Below, in pieces: positions 1-7,933 of a stretch of 64,000 nt of DNA. Origin of the DNA: WRDF01 sp031552235 (GTDB lineage Bacteria; Bacteroidota; Bacteroidia; Bacteroidales; Rikenellaceae); assembly GCA_031552235.1 (NCBI GenBank), contig JAVBMR010000016.1, positions 1-64,000 on the forward strand. The letters are read 5' to 3'. How positions within the stretch are numbered: the first letter of the stretch is position 1; the number at the start of each line of letters is the position of its first letter. The translations under genes and the position numbers were made by a program. The notes beneath the pieces are model-generated. The model saw only the letters and a list, made by a program, of their open reading frames with translations. It was not told the origin of the DNA and ran no database searches.

Positions 1-284
1 CCCCGCGTTGTGTGGTCCGCCGTCGCTTGGGTTGTAACCATTTTTTCCCCCATTAATATTTTTATTTTTTTAGTAATTTTATTTTGCTTTGTGGGTTTTT
101 TTTGCGGTGTTTTTTTTAACCCCGGCGGCCCGCCCTTTGGGGCGGAGGGCGGGCCGCTTAATATTTAGATATCGACAACACTAAAAGTCATAATCTTAAA
201 GTTTCTTTCGTTCATGGACAGAATTTTCACGCACAGGAATGCCTGACACACTAACCTGCCTGCACTTTCATCGTGCTTTCGGCG
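1..284. other. Gene-free left edge with hairpin repeat copy A
   Basis: No plausible gene is visible. Bases 1-120 are rich in T runs. A GC-rich hairpin follows at 125-157, and a tail continues to about 195 that is shared with a second copy near 21060. Beyond that there is only the 3' side of leuD. No leuB follows leuD here. Confidence 0.6.
125..195 (+). repeat. GC-rich hairpin repeat with AACACTAAAAG tail, copy A
   Basis: An 11-bp stem (125-135 with 147-157, core GCGGCCCGCCC) is followed by CTTA, an AT-rich stretch and the tail ACAACACTAAAAG then ATAATC. The same order of hairpin, tail and ATAATC occurs at 21061-21135. In the + direction the hairpin is followed by a T/A-rich stretch, so it may terminate a + strand gene that lies before this window. 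It lacks a U-tract for the - strand leu genes. Confidence 0.6.
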
Positions 285-872
285 TTATTTGTTTTCGTAA
301 GCTTCGATCTCGGGACGGATGCTCAGAAGGTAATCGACGTCGTCGAAGCCGTTCACAAGGCATTCTTTCTTATACCCGTCTATCTCGAAGCTCTCCTTTT
401 CGCCTGTGACCGTGTTGGTTATGGTCTGGGCGGGCAGGTCTACCTCGAACTTCGCTTCCGGGTTTTTTTCGATGGTTTCGAACGCGCTTATGAGGAATTT
501 CTCGCTGACCCTCAGCGGAAGCAACCCGCAGTTGAGCGCGTTGTTCTTGAAGATGTCGGCGAAGAAGCTCGAAACGACAACGCGGAAACCGTAGTCGTAC
601 AGCGCCCATGCGGCATGCTCACGCGAGGATCCGCACCCGAAGTTCTTGGCGGCCAACAGTATATTTCCACTGTATTTCGTGTCGTTCAGGGGAAAATCAG
701 CGATAGCGTTGCCCTCCTTGTCATACCGCCAGTCGCGGAACAGATTGTCTCCGAAGCCTTTGCGCTCCACAGCTTTGAGGAAGCGCGCCGGGATTATCTG
801 GTCGGTGTCGATGTTCTCGATGTTGACCGGCACCCCGCAGGAGCAGATTTTCGATATTTTGTCCATTGCCAT
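285..872 (-). CDS. leuD: 3-isopropylmalate dehydratase small subunit
   Basis: LeuD pairs with LeuC to isomerise 2-isopropylmalate to 3-isopropylmalate, the second step of leucine synthesis in the cytosol. The 195-residue length is normal. The N-terminal part carries the IDTDQIIPARFL segment (residues ~21-32), and the swivel-domain signature NFGCGSSREHAAWALYDYGF follows at ~77-96. The ATG at 872 lies 16 bases after the leuC stop, so the two are co-transcribed. A second in-frame ATG at 866 is possible. It is the last gene of the leuACD cluster; leuB does not follow. Confidence 0.95.
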   Translation of the reverse strand: MAMDKISKICSCGVPVNIENIDTDQIIPARFLKAVERKGFGDNLFRDWRYDKEGNAIADFPLNDTKYSGNILLAAKNFGCGSSREHAAWALYDYGFRVVVSSFFADIFKNNALNCGLLPLRVSEKFLISAFETIEKNPEAKFEVDLPAQTITNTVTGEKESFEIDGYKKECLVNGFDDVDYLLSIRPEIEAYENK

Positions 873-888
873 AATCTGATCGTCTTAA

Positions 889-2295
889 TTATTTGATATT
901 GAATAACTCGCGCGGGTCCTGCACCGTGCCTGTGACGGCGGCGGCGGCAGCTACTAACGGGCCTGCCAGCATGGTGCGCGCGCCGGGGCCCTGGCGGCCT
1001 TCGAAGTTGCGGTTCGAGGTCGAAACGCTGTACTTGCCGGCCGGGATCTTGTCGTCGTTCATGGCGAGGCAGGCCGAACATCCGGGCTGGCGCAGGACGA
1101 ACCCTGCTTCCTCGAATATTTTGTCCAGGCCCTCATCGAGGCACTGTTTCTCCACCATTTTCGATCCCGGAACGAGCCATGCGGTTACGCTCTCGGCCTT
1201 CTTGCGCCCTTTAACGTACTGCGCAAATAACCGGAAATCCTCGATGCGGCCGTTGGTGCAGCTTCCCAGGAACACGTAATCCACCTTCTTTCCGATCATT
1301 TTTTCACCCTCCTTGAAGCCCATGTATTCGAGGGCGCGGTCGAACGATATCTTGTCGCTGCCCGCGAGTCCTTTGCTCGAAGGTATTTCGCCTGTGATTG
1401 CAACGCCCATGCCGGGGTTCGTGCCGTATGTTATCATAGGCTCGATATCCGCCGCGTCGTATGTGAATTCGGTGTCGAATTTGGCGTCGGGATCGGAGGG
1501 CAGTTTTTTCCACTCTTCGACCATCCTGTCGAATTCGGCGCCTTTTGGGGCGTTCTCGCGTCCGCGCACATAGTCGAAAGTGGTCTGATCCGGGGCGATG
1601 ATACCGCCGCGCGCGCCGCTCTCGATGGCCATGTTGCAGACCGTCATACGCTCCTCCATGCTCATCGCCATGATGGTGTCGCCGGCGAACTCTATGAAGT
1701 GCGCTGTGCCGCCCGAAGCGGATATCTTAGATATGATGTAAAGGATAACGTCTTTTGATGTGACGCCCGGTTTGCGCTTGCCGTTCACGGTGATGCGCAT
1801 GGTTTTGGGTTTGGGCTGGAGGATGCACTGCGATGCGAAAACCATTTCGACTTCGGACGTGCCGATCCCGAACGCTACCGCCCCGAACGCGCCGTGTGTG
1901 GCCGTGTGGCTGTCGCCGCAAACGATGGTCATGCCCGGCTGCGTGAACCCTAATTCCGGCCCTACGATATGCACGACCCCGTTCTTGGGGTGCCCCAACG
2001 AGAAATGCTCGATGCCGTTGGCGTCGCAGTTTGCCGCGAACGCCTCAAGCTGCGCCCTCGACCCTGCTTCCTTAACGGGAAGGTGCTGGTCGATGGTGGG
2101 TGTGTTGTGGTCTGCCGTGGCGGTCGTTCTGTCAGGACGCGCGACCTTGAGGCCGCGGTTCTTCAGCCCGAGGAACGCCACCGGCGACGTAACTTCGTGT
2201 ATGTAGTGTCGGTCAATGTAGAGTATGTCGCGTCCGCCGTCCAGATGGCGCACGACGTGCGCGTCCCATACCTTGTCGAATAATGTCTTTCCCAT
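889..2295 (-). CDS. leuC: 3-isopropylmalate dehydratase large subunit
   Basis: Catalytic aconitase-family subunit of isopropylmalate isomerase; it binds a 4Fe-4S cluster. The cluster cysteines are visible as C346 in GSCTNGR and C406 and C409 in GCSACLAMN. The HNTPT segment (~63-67) and GDSHTATHGAFG (~127-138) are family signatures. At 468 residues it is full length. It sits between leuA (gap ~97 bases) and leuD (gap 16 bases) on the same strand, which fits a leuACD transcript. Confidence 0.96.
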   Translation of the reverse strand: MGKTLFDKVWDAHVVRHLDGGRDILYIDRHYIHEVTSPVAFLGLKNRGLKVARPDRTTATADHNTPTIDQHLPVKEAGSRAQLEAFAANCDANGIEHFSLGHPKNGVVHIVGPELGFTQPGMTIVCGDSHTATHGAFGAVAFGIGTSEVEMVFASQCILQPKPKTMRITVNGKRKPGVTSKDVILYIISKISASGGTAHFIEFAGDTIMAMSMEERMTVCNMAIESGARGGIIAPDQTTFDYVRGRENAPKGAEFDRMVEEWKKLPSDPDAKFDTEFTYDAADIEPMITYGTNPGMGVAITGEIPSSKGLAGSDKISFDRALEYMGFKEGEKMIGKKVDYVFLGSCTNGRIEDFRLFAQYVKGRKKAESVTAWLVPGSKMVEKQCLDEGLDKIFEEAGFVLRQPGCSACLAMNDDKIPAGKYSVSTSNRNFEGRQGPGARTMLAGPLVAAAAAVTGTVQDPRELFNIK

Positions 2296-2392
2296 CGTTG
2301 TTATTTAGTGTGTCTGATTGCTTTAAAATAAATAGTCGCTCTGAAGCGAAATAGCCTTTCTATTTCTTCCGTGTGCCGGAAGGCACTTTGTC

Positions 2393-3901
2393 TTATTTTT
2401 TCTCGGTCACTTTCAGCAGGTTGAGCGCGTCGATGAACGCCTCGGTGGCTGCACGCACGGTGTCGGTGTGCGCCGAGAAGCCTTGCGCGTTGCGGTCGCC
2501 GCTCTCCAGCTGGATGTGTACGCGGGCGATGTCGTTGCTGCCCTTTGTCATGGCCTGGATCAGGTATTCCGAAATCACGACCTCTTCGTTTATGAGGCTC
2601 TTGATCGCGCTCACGGCGGCGTCCACAGGGCCGTTGCCGGTTGCGGTGGCCAGACGTTCGCTGTTGCCGAATTTGAGGATCACGGTCGCCGTCGGAATGA
2701 GCATGCCGGTCATTACCTGCAACTGCTTGAGCTTGATGAACGAATTCTTGTTATTGTCCATGTCGCCCACAAGCGCCAGCAGGTCGCTGTCGCGGATGTC
2801 CTTTTTCTTGTCGGCCAGCTTGAGGAAGCGTTCGTACACTTCGTCGAGGTCTTTCTTGTCCAGCTTGTACCCGATCAGTTCGAGGCGGTGTCCGAGCGCC
2901 GCGCGGCCGCTGCGCGCGGTGAGCGCGATGACCGATTCGTCGACGCCGACGTCTTTCGGGTCGATGATCTCGTAATTTTCGCGGTTTTTCAGCACGCCAT
3001 CCTGGTGGATACCCGAGGAGTGCGCGAAGGCGTTGCGGCCCACTATGGCCTTGTTGGGCTGTACGGGCATGTTCATCAGGCTCGACACGAGGCGGCTGGC
3101 TTTGTTGAGCAGCTTGGTGTTGATGTTGGTGTCGATGCCGTATTCTTTGTGGCAGCGCAGGGCCATGACCACCTCTTCGAGCGAGGTGTTGCCCGCGCGC
3201 TCGCCGATACCGTTGATGGTGACCTCGACCTGGCGCGCGCCGGCCAGAACGCCTGCGAGCGTGTTGGCCGTGGCCATTCCGAGGTCGTTGTGGCAGTGGG
3301 TGGCGAGTATCGCCTTATCGACGTTCGGTACGTTGTCCATCAGGAATTTTATTTTCGCTCCGAAGTCGTGCGGCAGCGTATAACCCGTCGTATCGGGGAT
3401 ATTTACCACCGTCGCACCGGCGGCGATAACGGCCTCCACCACGCGGGCGAGGTATTCGTTTTCGCTGCGTCCGGCGTCCTCGGCGTAGAACTCCACGTCG
3501 TCCACATACTTGCGTGCGTACTTCACAGCCGCAACGGCACGCTCGATGATCTCGTCCGGTGTTGACTTTAGTTTATCGTAAATATGGTATGGCGACACGC
3601 CGATCCCTGTGTGGATCCTCTTGCGTTTTGCAAGCGACAGGGCGTCGGCAGCGGCGTCGATATCTTTCTCAACGGCACGCGTCAGGGCGCATATAACCGG
3701 CTCTGACACAGCTTTCGATATTTCGCGCACCGAGTTGAAGTCGCCCGGGCTGCTGACGGGGAAACCCGCCTCGATGACGTCGACGCCCAGTTGTTCGAGC
3801 ATACGCGCCACCTCGATCTTCTCAACCGTATTCAACTGGCATCCGGGGACCTGTTCGCCGTCGCGGAGCGTTGTGTCGAATACATACAATCTTTGGCTCA
3901 T
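2393..3901 (-). CDS. leuA: 2-isopropylmalate synthase
   Basis: Condenses acetyl-CoA with 2-oxoisovalerate, the committed step of leucine synthesis. The N-terminal TIM barrel shows FDTTLRDGEQ (residues 8-17) and the metal-binding THCHNDLG motif. The C-terminal ~130 residues match the leucine-binding regulatory domain, so feedback inhibition is likely. I chose the ATG at 3901 (MSQRLYVFDTT, 502 residues). The open frame extends seven codons further, but that extension is not conserved-looking. A weak TAnnTTTG box lies upstream at 3970-3977. It could be confused with homocitrate or citramalate synthases, but the leuCD context favours LeuA. Confidence 0.93.
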   Translation of the reverse strand: MSQRLYVFDTTLRDGEQVPGCQLNTVEKIEVARMLEQLGVDVIEAGFPVSSPGDFNSVREISKAVSEPVICALTRAVEKDIDAAADALSLAKRKRIHTGIGVSPYHIYDKLKSTPDEIIERAVAAVKYARKYVDDVEFYAEDAGRSENEYLARVVEAVIAAGATVVNIPDTTGYTLPHDFGAKIKFLMDNVPNVDKAILATHCHNDLGMATANTLAGVLAGARQVEVTINGIGERAGNTSLEEVVMALRCHKEYGIDTNINTKLLNKASRLVSSLMNMPVQPNKAIVGRNAFAHSSGIHQDGVLKNRENYEIIDPKDVGVDESVIALTARSGRAALGHRLELIGYKLDKKDLDEVYERFLKLADKKKDIRDSDLLALVGDMDNNKNSFIKLKQLQVMTGMLIPTATVILKFGNSERLATATGNGPVDAAVSAIKSLINEEVVISEYLIQAMTKGSNDIARVHIQLESGDRNAQGFSAHTDTVRAATEAFIDALNLLKVTEKK

Positions 3902-3969
3902 AATGTGGATTGGTTTGTGCATTTCCGGCCTGTCCGGAGGTGCGGGTGTATTGTTATTATATAAGTGTT

Positions 3970-3977
3970 CAAAAATA
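3970..3977 (-). promoter_or_regulatory. Possible leuA -7 box
   Basis: On the - strand this reads TATTTTTG, a match to the Bacteroidota -7 consensus TAnnTTTG, about 70 bases before the leuA ATG. I see no good -33 TTG at 19-21 bases, so the call is tentative. Confidence 0.3.
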
Positions 3978-4152
3978 CTACATTCAGTTAAAAATACCTA
4001 AAGACTGTTAGCTAAAAAATACGATACTCAAGTCTTCTTGTTTTGTCAGCGTTACTTTCTTTTCCATTGTCAAAAAAGGAGCTTTCCGACAACAGAGTGA
4101 TTTAGTGCATCGCACCAGACTCCTACTATGTTGCAACAACAATTTTTTCTTC

Positions 4153-4179
4153 GTTACTTTTTGGCGAACAAAAAGTAAC
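4153..4179. repeat. GTTACTTTTT palindrome, copy 1
   Basis: A perfect 10-bp inverted repeat: GTTACTTTTT at 4153-4162 and AAAAAGTAAC at 4170-4179, with a 7-base loop. A longer version with 12-bp arms and the same loop size is at 35973-36003. Both lie in intergenic DNA next to other repeats, which suggests a dispersed palindromic element. Confidence 0.65.
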
Positions 4180-4420
4180 TAAAAATTCGCCGCCCTCACC
4201 GTTGCCTAAGTTTCTCACGCGAACTTCCCTCACTACACGGTAGTTTCGGGCGATTTAAGGGTCTTTTCCTCCTTCGCGCCTCGGAAGAGTTCGGGCTACG
4301 CCCGCTCTTCGCTCGGCTTGGCGTCGGTTCGCTTCGAAACTCTTAACGGCTCCGTTGAAAAGGGCGGATTTTATTCCTGTAAGCCGTAGGCATGCATTGC
4401 AAGCCAATTATATAACAATA

Positions 4421-4446
4421 CGACCCCGGCTTTTGGGCCGGGGTCG
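4421..4446 (-). terminator. Terminator of the oxoamine synthase gene
   Basis: Perfect 10-bp stem, CGACCCCGGC at 4421-4430 with GCCGGGGTCG at 4437-4446, and a 6-base loop. It lies 66 bases past the stop of the 4512-5759 gene, and a T-rich stretch follows in the - direction. Confidence 0.7.
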
Positions 4447-4511
4447 CTCATATTCTTTCAACCAAATCTTTTCCCCGGCCAGCGGACCGGAGAGCTTTAT
4501 GGTTGCTCGTT

Positions 4512-5759
4512 TTAGTCCGCCATGTTTGGCATTTCTTTCTTGTACTCGCCTGCAAGTAGTTTCCCGCGGATGGCGTCGAAACATTTTAGGGTGTACTCAA
4601 CGTCCTCAAGCGTGTGGGACGCTGTCGGAATAATTCGCAGGATCATTTCTCCCAGCGGTATAACGGGGTAGACAACCATCGAGCAGAAGAGGTTGTAGTT
4701 TTCGCGAAGGTCGACAACGAGGTTCGTGGCCTCGGGTATGTCGCCCTTGAGGTAGACCGGGGTAACCGGCGACTGGGTGACGCCGATCTCGAAACCGCGG
4801 TCGCGCAGGCCGTTCTGGAGTGCGTGCGTGATGGTCCAGAGTTTCGCGAGGTGTTCCGGCTGCGTTTTGATGAGTTCGAGGCGTTTGAACGCGCCCATTA
4901 CCATAGGCATCGGGAGCGACTTGGCATAGGTCTGCGAGCGCATGTTGTAGCGCAGGTAGTCCACCAGCCATTTGTGCGACGCTACGAACGCGCCGAAGCC
5001 GCACATTGATTTCGCGAACGTATTGAACAGTACGTCGACGCCTTCGGTTACTCCGAAGTGTGCCGCCGTACCTTTGCCCTCGGGGCCCATTGTGCCAAAG
5101 CCGTGGGCGTCGTCCACCAGCAGGCGGAAGTTGAATTCCTTCTTGAGCGCAACGATCTCGTCGAGTTTGCCCAGGTCGCCCTTCATGCCGAACACGCCCT
5201 CGGTAATCACAAGGATGCCGCCGCCCGATTCTTCGGCCAGCTTGGTGGCGCGTTCGAGACGGTTGCGAAGGTGTTTTATATCGTTGTGGTGGAACTTCAT
5301 GCTTTCGCCGTTGTGCATGCGGATACCGTCCATGATGCAGGCGTGGGCTTCGGCGTCATAAACCACAACGTCCTTGCGCGAAAGCAGGCAGTCGATGATC
5401 GAGATCATGCCCTGGTAGCCGAAGTTCAGGAGGAACGCCTCTTCCTTGCCGACGAAAGCGGCGAGCTCGCGCTCCAACTGTTCGTGGTATTTGGTCTGGC
5501 CGCTCATCATACGGGCTCCCATGGGTGCCGCCATGCCGAACTTAGCCGCGCCGTCGGCGTCCGCCTTGCGCACTTCGGGGTTGTTGGCCAGCCCGAGGTA
5601 GTTGTTAAGGCTCCAGTTGAGCACCTCTTTGCCGCGGAATTTCATGCGCGGGCCTATCTCGCCTTCGAGTTTCGGGAACGAAAAATAACCGTGGCTCAGT
5701 TTCTGGTACATACCGATGGGGCCGCCGGCGTCTTTCTGCAATCTTTCAAATATATCCAC
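4512..5759 (-). CDS. PLP alpha-oxoamine synthase (lipid base type)
   Basis: A 415-residue fold-type I PLP enzyme of the family that condenses an amino acid with an acyl thioester (BioF, Kbl, serine palmitoyltransferase). The PLP lysine is K250 in NTFAKSM, and DDAHGFG (~216-222) carries the PLP-ring aspartate. There are no bioA, bioB, bioD or threonine dehydrogenase neighbours, and the gene is monocistronic. In Bacteroidota such stand-alone enzymes make sphingolipid bases from serine or sulfonolipid bases from cysteate; which one applies here cannot be read from sequence alone. The start is GTG at 5759: an in-frame stop lies four codons upstream and no earlier ATG exists. Confidence 0.85.
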   Translation of the reverse strand: MDIFERLQKDAGGPIGMYQKLSHGYFSFPKLEGEIGPRMKFRGKEVLNWSLNNYLGLANNPEVRKADADGAAKFGMAAPMGARMMSGQTKYHEQLERELAAFVGKEEAFLLNFGYQGMISIIDCLLSRKDVVVYDAEAHACIMDGIRMHNGESMKFHHNDIKHLRNRLERATKLAEESGGGILVITEGVFGMKGDLGKLDEIVALKKEFNFRLLVDDAHGFGTMGPEGKGTAAHFGVTEGVDVLFNTFAKSMCGFGAFVASHKWLVDYLRYNMRSQTYAKSLPMPMVMGAFKRLELIKTQPEHLAKLWTITHALQNGLRDRGFEIGVTQSPVTPVYLKGDIPEATNLVVDLRENYNLFCSMVVYPVIPLGEMILRIIPTASHTLEDVEYTLKCFDAIRGKLLAGEYKKEMPNMAD

Positions 5760-5825
5760 TGTGATAAATCTTTATGTGTTTTGTGTTAGGGGTAGCGGAT
5801 CATGTCCGGTGTCCGTAAAACTTTG

Positions 5826-5851
5826 CAAAGTTACATATTTATTCTGAACAA
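5826..5851 (-). promoter_or_regulatory. Promoter of the oxoamine synthase gene
   Basis: On the - strand a TAACTTTG box (5833-5826) lies ~66 bases before the GTG start. A TTG is at 5851-5849, a spacing of 15 bases, shorter than the usual ~19-20. The box itself matches TAnnTTTG exactly. Confidence 0.55.
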
Positions 5852-5909
5852 GCTACCCGTGCGGACTTTATTTTTATGCCGTTCGGTATTCCCGCATGCA
5901 GGCGCCCTT

Positions 5910-6641
5910 TTAACAATCATAACTGTACGTCGCCTCGGCAGCCAATCCGACTGATTCTTTCCGGCCTGCCGACGAGGATAGGAACAACTCCACTTTGGTG
6001 GTTTCGTAAAAATCGGATGTGTCCAACAGAAAGTCGGGTTTGCCGTCCCTGTCCAGATCGCCGATCCAGAGTATTTGCAGTTTTGTTCCCATAAATCGGG
6101 GAACGGAGGTAACCAACTGCTCTTTTTCTGATTTTTCTTCGGAGAAATAGAGTTTGTAATCCCTTATTTCGTCCCAGTCGTCTTTATCATATTTGCCGGT
6201 ATCAGCGGCTTCTCCGTTTTTCATCGTGGCTTCGGCGCGGAATGTATATGTTTTCCCGTTGAAACGAAATGACTGCTTTTCGCCTGCCTGAACACTCTCT
6301 GCAGGCAGCGGTGTGCTTTTAACGGATTGTTTGCGGGGCTTTAATCCGTTGATCAGTAAAAGGCTGCTGCGTGCGGAGTAAACGCTGACCGTAGAATCTT
6401 CCCAGCATTCGTTGTAGCTGTCCAGCGCGACATGCAGGGACGCTTTTTTCAAATAATATTCATGAGTTTCGCTGTCTTGGTAAAAATCACACCAATTTTC
6501 CGACAGCATGCTTTGATAATAGGACAGCTCGGAACTGCTGTAAACAGCAGGCAGTTCTATACTGACTGGTGTTTTTCTTACGGCGAATGCGCTGTTTCCC
6601 AACGGGAACAGGAGAAGTATGATAAGTATTATGTTTTTCAT
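5910..6641 (-). CDS. Exported hypothetical protein with VCBS-like repeat
   Basis: I do not recognise a family. The 243-residue product begins with a clear Sec signal (MKNIILIILLLFPLGNSAFA), so it is exported. Near the C-terminus IGDLDRDGKPDFLLD resembles the calcium-binding DxDxDGxxD loop of FG-GAP/VCBS repeats, here as a single unit. I prefer the ATG at 6641 because it places the signal peptide at the very N-terminus. Base composition is visibly more AT-rich than the flanking housekeeping genes, consistent with acquired DNA. It lies 147 bases downstream of the DUF4886 gene on the same strand and may be co-transcribed. Confidence 0.65.
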   Translation of the reverse strand: MKNIILIILLLFPLGNSAFAVRKTPVSIELPAVYSSSELSYYQSMLSENWCDFYQDSETHEYYLKKASLHVALDSYNECWEDSTVSVYSARSSLLLINGLKPRKQSVKSTPLPAESVQAGEKQSFRFNGKTYTFRAEATMKNGEAADTGKYDKDDWDEIRDYKLYFSEEKSEKEQLVTSVPRFMGTKLQILWIGDLDRDGKPDFLLDTSDFYETTKVELFLSSSAGRKESVGLAAEATYSYDC

Positions 6642-6788
6642 CAGACTCTTAAATTTGTTTTTAATACGCACCGTGCCGGGTCAGCAGATTGCGCCTTAAC
6701 CGGCATGAGTGCCCGAAAGTATTTGTACGGCAAGCTTTATCTTCGTCGGGTAGGATTGGAAATCAAAAAGGGATGGTCTCGTATAAGA

Positions 6789-7691
6789 TTACCAAATTTC
6801 GAGTGTCCCGCTGGCCAGCGTGCATTTCATTTTCTGCTTTATGAATATCGTCGTCCCGCCGGGCTTGATAACGGCGTAGTGGGCTGCCTTCTTTGCGATA
6901 TCGCCCTGGTATTTCCCGACGTTGTCGGGAACGAATCTGTTCCTGAGTACATTTCCGAACAGCGCCTCGAACCATACGCACGACACCGTGAATTCTCCGA
7001 TGCCGTTGTTCAGGTGGTATCCGTCCCTGCACACTTCCATCCCGGGGACGTTGGCCCTGACGTTCTGGATTGCCGTCCCGGCAGGGATGACGGTGTTTAT
7101 CGCAGCCCTCCCCGCGGCATAGGCCACGCTGCTCACGATCGAGTTGTACATGGATTTCTGGCTGTTGCCGTAATGGGGGAAGAGGGGGTGGTCGGAGTCG
7201 GAATCGTAGGCCCATGTTTGTAGGAAAACCAACTCTACGTTAGGGTTTTTCGCATGCGCCGACACATAAGACATCAGGTTGGGCAGGAAAGGGAAATAGC
7301 TGTCCGGCAGACCGGAGTAACCGCTTGCCTGAAGGAACGAAACGTAATCCCACGGCTCGTCCTCGACGCATTGCAGTATTGTGCGGCCGCGGGTAATGGT
7401 TTTGGCCCCGTCCGGCGCTATCTTGCGGTACTCATATGGTGCCGAGCCGTTCTCTGCGTTCTGCCAGTGGCGCTCCAGCGTGCAGCCGCCTATGTAGGCG
7501 TTGGCTATGACGGTCGGGATGCCGGCTTCGCGCGTGAGGTCGCTCAGGTAGGATTCGAGCGCGTTGCCGGCGAAACTGTTGCCAAGCGCGAGTATCCTTA
7601 TCGTGTCCTGCGGCTGCCGCCCGTGGGCCGTCTGGAATGTGAGCAGGAGGAATAAAACGAAAACAAAGTGCAGAGTATGTTTTTTTGCCAT
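6789..7691 (-). CDS. DUF4886 SGNH-like hydrolase, exported
   Basis: A 300-residue secreted protein with a signal peptide in residues 1-24. The mature part opens with ILALGNSFA (S39), equivalent to the nucleophile block of SGNH esterases. It ends with CRDGYHLNNG (D223, H226), the usual Asp-x-x-His pair of block V. This pattern is typical of DUF4886 proteins of Bacteroidales, which are often linked to polysaccharide deacetylation or carbohydrate esterase roles. The substrate here is unknown because no SusC/D pair or hydrolase cluster is adjacent. It is divergent from bamD. Confidence 0.8.
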   Translation of the reverse strand: MAKKHTLHFVFVLFLLLTFQTAHGRQPQDTIRILALGNSFAGNALESYLSDLTREAGIPTVIANAYIGGCTLERHWQNAENGSAPYEYRKIAPDGAKTITRGRTILQCVEDEPWDYVSFLQASGYSGLPDSYFPFLPNLMSYVSAHAKNPNVELVFLQTWAYDSDSDHPLFPHYGNSQKSMYNSIVSSVAYAAGRAAINTVIPAGTAIQNVRANVPGMEVCRDGYHLNNGIGEFTVSCVWFEALFGNVLRNRFVPDNVGKYQGDIAKKAAHYAVIKPGGTTIFIKQKMKCTLASGTLEIW

Positions 7692-7710
7692 TGGGTGTAT
7701 GTAATTTACA

Positions 7711-7718
7711 CAAAAATA
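7711..7718 (-). promoter_or_regulatory. -7 box of the DUF4886 gene
   Basis: Reads TATTTTTG on the - strand, 20 bases before the ATG at 7691. A clear -33 element is not seen. Confidence 0.4.
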
Positions 7719-7886
7719 ATAAAAAAGAGATAACTACACGCCTTGCCCGGCAGTGTGCTGATTTTAACACGAGTGCGAGCATGTATTAATTACTGAAAAA
7801 GATAATGCCCTGCCGCCTGCTGCAAGCATGCCGTGTAAAAAATTAAATTGGCGCAATATATATTTTTTTCGGTCGTTAAAAATGTG

Positions 7887-7894
7887 TAACTTTG
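7887..7894 (+). promoter_or_regulatory. -7 box of bamD
   Basis: TAACTTTG matches TAnnTTTG and lies 40 bases before the chosen bamD ATG at 7934. It sits inside the upstream extension of the open frame, which supports the downstream start. Confidence 0.6.
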
Positions 7895-7933
7895 CGCCGG
7901 GTTGTGCCCAGCGCCGACCTGTATATTGACCGT

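Larger units (their letters stand above)
3902..4511. other. Gene-free 610-bp interval with repeats
   Basis: No coding frame here looks real. From the leuA side it holds a possible leuA promoter (3970-3977), a palindrome with GTTAC arms (4153-4179), and a long stem-loop around 4275-4318. The arms of that stem-loop (GCGCCTCGG and CTCGGCTT) resemble the promoter-hairpin repeat but lack TAnnTTTG boxes. A terminator hairpin (4421-4446) belongs to the downstream end of the oxoamine synthase gene. Confidence 0.6.

Noticed and set aside
125..157. Rho-independent terminator for leuD
   Set aside because: In the - direction the hairpin is followed by an A run, not a T run, so it does not fit leuD. Orientation and the second copy at 21061 suggest a + strand element.
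3902..4100. Leucine attenuator leader peptide before leuA
   Set aside because: I looked for a short frame with a run of leucine codons and a terminator/antiterminator pair and saw none.
4355..4633. 92-residue frame on the + strand across the oxoamine synthase 3' end
   Set aside because: It crosses a strong terminator hairpin and the C-terminus of the real - strand gene, with no family resemblance.
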